Source of the DNA: Pseudomonas koreensis
Lineage (GTDB): Bacteria; Pseudomonadota; Gammaproteobacteria; Pseudomonadales; Pseudomonadaceae
Assembly: GCF_012986595.1 (NCBI RefSeq)
Contig: NZ_JAAQYM010000010.1
Coordinates: forward strand, 1 to 64,000
DNA length: 64,000 bases
Direction of reading: 5' to 3'
In this document: positions 61,784-64,000 of the stretch, piece by piece
Numbering within the stretch: the first letter of the stretch is position 1
How the letters are laid out: each line of letters starts with the position of its first letter
The notes under the pieces: model-generated
Database searches by the model: none
The model's input: only the letters and a program-made list of their open reading frames with translations
What the model was told of the DNA's origin: nothing
Program-made: the position numbers and the translations under genes

Positions 61784-63928
61784 ATGAGCGAAGCCATTCG
61801 TTACGAAAAAGGCCAGGACGGCATCGTCGTGCTGACCATCGACATGCCGGGCCAGAGCGCCAACACCATGAACGCCGTGTACCGCCAGGCCATGGGCGCC
61901 TGCGTTGCGCATCTACTGGCGGACAAAGACAGCATCGCCGGAGTCATCATTACGTCGGCGAAGAAAACCTTCTTTGCCGGCGGCGACCTCAATGAGCTGA
62001 TCAAGGTTGGCAAACCCGAGGCCAAAGCCTTCTATGACATGGTGCTGAGCCTCAAAGCCCAGTTGCGCACCCTGGAAACCCTCGGCAAACCCGTGGTCGC
62101 TGCCATTAACGGCGCGGCGCTCGGCGGTGGCTGGGAAATCTGTCTGGCCTGTCATCATCGGGTGGCGCTGGACGACGCGGCGGTGCAACTCGGTCTGCCG
62201 GAAGTGACCCTCGGTCTGCTGCCGGGCGGTGGCGGGGTGGTGCGCATGGTGCGCATGCTCGGCATCGAAAAGGCTCTGCCGTATCTGCTCGAAGGCAAGA
62301 AGGTACGCCCGCAACAGGCATTGCAGGCCGGGTTGATCGATGAGCTGGCGGCGGATCGTGACGAGCTGCTGGCCAAGGCCCGCGCCTGGATTGTTGCCAA
62401 CCCGACGGCCGTGCAGCGCTGGGACGTGAAGGGCTATCAGATCCCCGGCGGCACGCCGTCGAATCCGAAGGTCGCGCAGATGCTGGCGATTGCGCCGTCG
62501 ATCCTGCGGGCGAAGACTCAAGGCACGCTGCCGGCCCCGGAGAAAATTCTGTGCGCGGCAGTGGAAGGCGCGCAGGTGGACTTCGACACCGCGCACCTGA
62601 TTGAAACCCGTTACTTCACCGAACTGACTACTGGGCAGATCTCGAAGAACCTGATCGGCACCTTCTGGTTCCAGCTCAACGAAATCAACGCCGGCGGCTC
62701 GCGGCCGCAGGGCTTTGCGCCTTACGTCACGCGCAAGGTCGGCGTGCTGGGCGCGGGGATGATGGGCGCCGGGATCGCGTTCGTCAGCGCCTCGGCCGGC
62801 ATCGACGTAGTGCTCAAGGACATCAACCTGGCGGCCGCCGAAAAGGGCAAGGCGCATTCGGCGGCGTTGCTCGACAAGAAAGTCGCCCGGGGCCAGATGA
62901 CTGCGGAAAAACGCGACGCGGTGCTGGCGCGGATCCAGCCCAGCGAGAACGATGTCGACCTGGCCGGCTGCGACTTGATCATCGAAGCGGTGTTCGAAGA
63001 TCGCGAACTGAAAGCCAAGGTGTCGGCGGCGGCGCAGCAAGTGGTCGGTAGCGACGCGGTGATTGCCTCCAACACCTCGACCTTGCCGATCACCGGGCTG
63101 GCGACGGCAGTGCCGGATCAAAGCAAGTTCATCGGCCTGCATTTCTTCAGTCCGGTGGAAAAAATGCCGCTGGTGGAAATCATCAAGGGCGCGCAGACCA
63201 GCGATGAAACCCTGGCGCGGGGTTTCGACTTCGTCCTGCAAATCAAGAAAACTCCGATCGTGGTCAACGACAGTCGCGGCTTCTTCACCTCGCGGGTGTT
63301 CGGCACCTTCACCAATGAAGGCATTGCCATGCTCGGCGAGGGCGTGAGTGCGCCGATGATCGAGACCGAAGCGCGCAAAGCGGGGATGCCGGTGGGGCCG
63401 CTGGCAATCTCCGACGAAGTTTCCCTCAGCCTGATGAGCCATATCCGCCAGCAAACGGCCAAAGACCTGCAAGCAGAAGGGAAACCGCTGATAGAACATC
63501 CGGCGTTCGCCGTGATTGAGTTGCTGCTCAACGAATACAAGCGTCCGGGCAAAGCTGCCGGTGGTGGCTTCTACGATTACCCGGCTGGCGCGCAGAAGCA
63601 CCTGTGGCCGGAGTTGAAGACGCGCTTCGAGAAGGCAGACGGGCAGATTTCAGCGAAGGATGTGCGAGATCGTCTGCTGTTCGTGCAGGCCCTCGAAACC
63701 GTGCGCTGCGTGGAGGAGGGCGTGCTGACCTCGACGGCGGAGGCCAACGTCGGCTCGATCTTCGGCATCGGTTTTGCGGCGTGGACCGGCGGTGCGCTGC
63801 AGTTCATCAATCAGTACGGGGTGCAGGACTTCGTCGCCCGCGCGCAATATCTGGCCGAGCAATACGGCGAGCGTTTTGCGCCACCGGCGTTGCTGCTGGA
63901 GAAGGCGGCGAACGGCGAGCTGTTTTAA
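61784..63928 (+). CDS. Fatty acid oxidation multifunctional enzyme (enoyl-CoA hydratase / 3-hydroxyacyl-CoA dehydrogenase, FadJ/FadB type)
   Basis: A 714-residue two-domain enzyme. Residues 1-200 form the crotonase domain with F-F-A-G-G-D-L near 62 and N-G-A-A-L-G-G-G-W-E near 110, containing the oxyanion hole, and the hydratase Glu in L-G-L-P-E-V. The NAD domain starts with V-G-V-L-G-A-G-M-M-G-A-G-I-A near 320 and has F-F-S-P-V-E-K-M near 450 with the catalytic His just ahead. The two C-terminal dehydrogenase domains are complete. Together with the thiolase it makes a full beta-oxidation cycle apart from the acyl-CoA dehydrogenase. Only a weak hairpin follows the stop. Confidence 0.94.
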   Translation: MSEAIRYEKGQDGIVVLTIDMPGQSANTMNAVYRQAMGACVAHLLADKDSIAGVIITSAKKTFFAGGDLNELIKVGKPEAKAFYDMVLSLKAQLRTLETLGKPVVAAINGAALGGGWEICLACHHRVALDDAAVQLGLPEVTLGLLPGGGGVVRMVRMLGIEKALPYLLEGKKVRPQQALQAGLIDELAADRDELLAKARAWIVANPTAVQRWDVKGYQIPGGTPSNPKVAQMLAIAPSILRAKTQGTLPAPEKILCAAVEGAQVDFDTAHLIETRYFTELTTGQISKNLIGTFWFQLNEINAGGSRPQGFAPYVTRKVGVLGAGMMGAGIAFVSASAGIDVVLKDINLAAAEKGKAHSAALLDKKVARGQMTAEKRDAVLARIQPSENDVDLAGCDLIIEAVFEDRELKAKVSAAAQQVVGSDAVIASNTSTLPITGLATAVPDQSKFIGLHFFSPVEKMPLVEIIKGAQTSDETLARGFDFVLQIKKTPIVVNDSRGFFTSRVFGTFTNEGIAMLGEGVSAPMIETEARKAGMPVGPLAISDEVSLSLMSHIRQQTAKDLQAEGKPLIEHPAFAVIELLLNEYKRPGKAAGGGFYDYPAGAQKHLWPELKTRFEKADGQISAKDVRDRLLFVQALETVRCVEEGVLTSTAEANVGSIFGIGFAAWTGGALQFINQYGVQDFVARAQYLAEQYGERFAPPALLLEKAANGELF

Positions 63929-64000
63929 GTGATCGGCTGAACACTGTGGGGCTTGCCTTGCCTGGGTGTTTCAAGGCAGGCTCTGGGGTGTTCATTATTC

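Overview
The window is about 64 kb of a high-GC gammaproteobacterial chromosome, almost certainly a Pseudomonas of the P. fluorescens lineage. The evidence is gene content and order (minC-minD-minE-rluA-apeB; prc beside an EAL-CBS-GGDEF gene; prmB-aroC-MFS-mtnB-mtnD-mtnC-speE), which from memory match two P. aeruginosa PAO1 neighbourhoods, and the many short palindromic REP-type repeats between genes. I saw no rRNA, tRNA, insertion sequence, prophage or CRISPR array.

Layout. (1) 1-1.3 kb: the end of an Rhs polymorphic toxin gene with an overlapping, AT-rich putative immunity gene; this is the clearest accessory DNA. (2) 1.4-6.5 kb: a cyclic-di-GMP protein, the periplasmic protease Prc and a quinone oxidoreductase. 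(3) 6.7-13.2 kb: an ABC importer operon carrying an alkaline-phosphatase-superfamily enzyme and a HAD phosphatase, divergent from a GntR/UTRA regulator; two Pho-box-like sites lie between them, suggesting uptake and breakdown of an organophosphorus compound. (4) 13.7-25.3 kb: an M20 amidohydrolase, an MscS-type channel, a small membrane protein, an aminopeptidase, a glycosyltransferase-like protein, RluA, the Min division system, a lipid A acyltransferase and a patatin. (5) 25.4-36.6 kb: a purine salvage and urate catabolism region: two tandem Tsx-like porins, two purine permeases, and PuuD, UraH, UraD, PuuE, allantoicase and ureidoglycolate lyase, taking urate to glyoxylate and urea. Three identical or near-identical TTGTRTACAA palindromes sit upstream of its three transcription units. 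(6) 36.9-49.4 kb: a MarR/aminotransferase pair, glutaredoxin, FolE, an Smr protein, PrmB, AroC, an MFS transporter and methionine-salvage genes mtnB-D-C. (7) 49.7-55.3 kb: an acyl-CoA synthetase, an ankyrin protein, SpeE, an RraB-like protein and small conserved proteins. (8) 55.9-59.0 kb: the circularly permuted ATP-grasp / alpha-E / transglutaminase cluster, whose chemistry is unknown. (9) 59.1-64 kb: a hybrid cytochrome c, a 31-residue peptide gene and a thiolase/FadJ-type beta-oxidation pair.

At least four REP families fill the intergenic spaces, mostly as inverted pairs, and several lie inside operons. The most interesting leads are the toxin/immunity pair, the Pho-box-flanked phosphorus operon, the shared purine operator with no local regulator gene, the ATP-grasp cluster without a proteasome-like partner, an orphan minus-strand terminator near 55.5 kb that may end a small RNA, and two very short membrane-protein genes.
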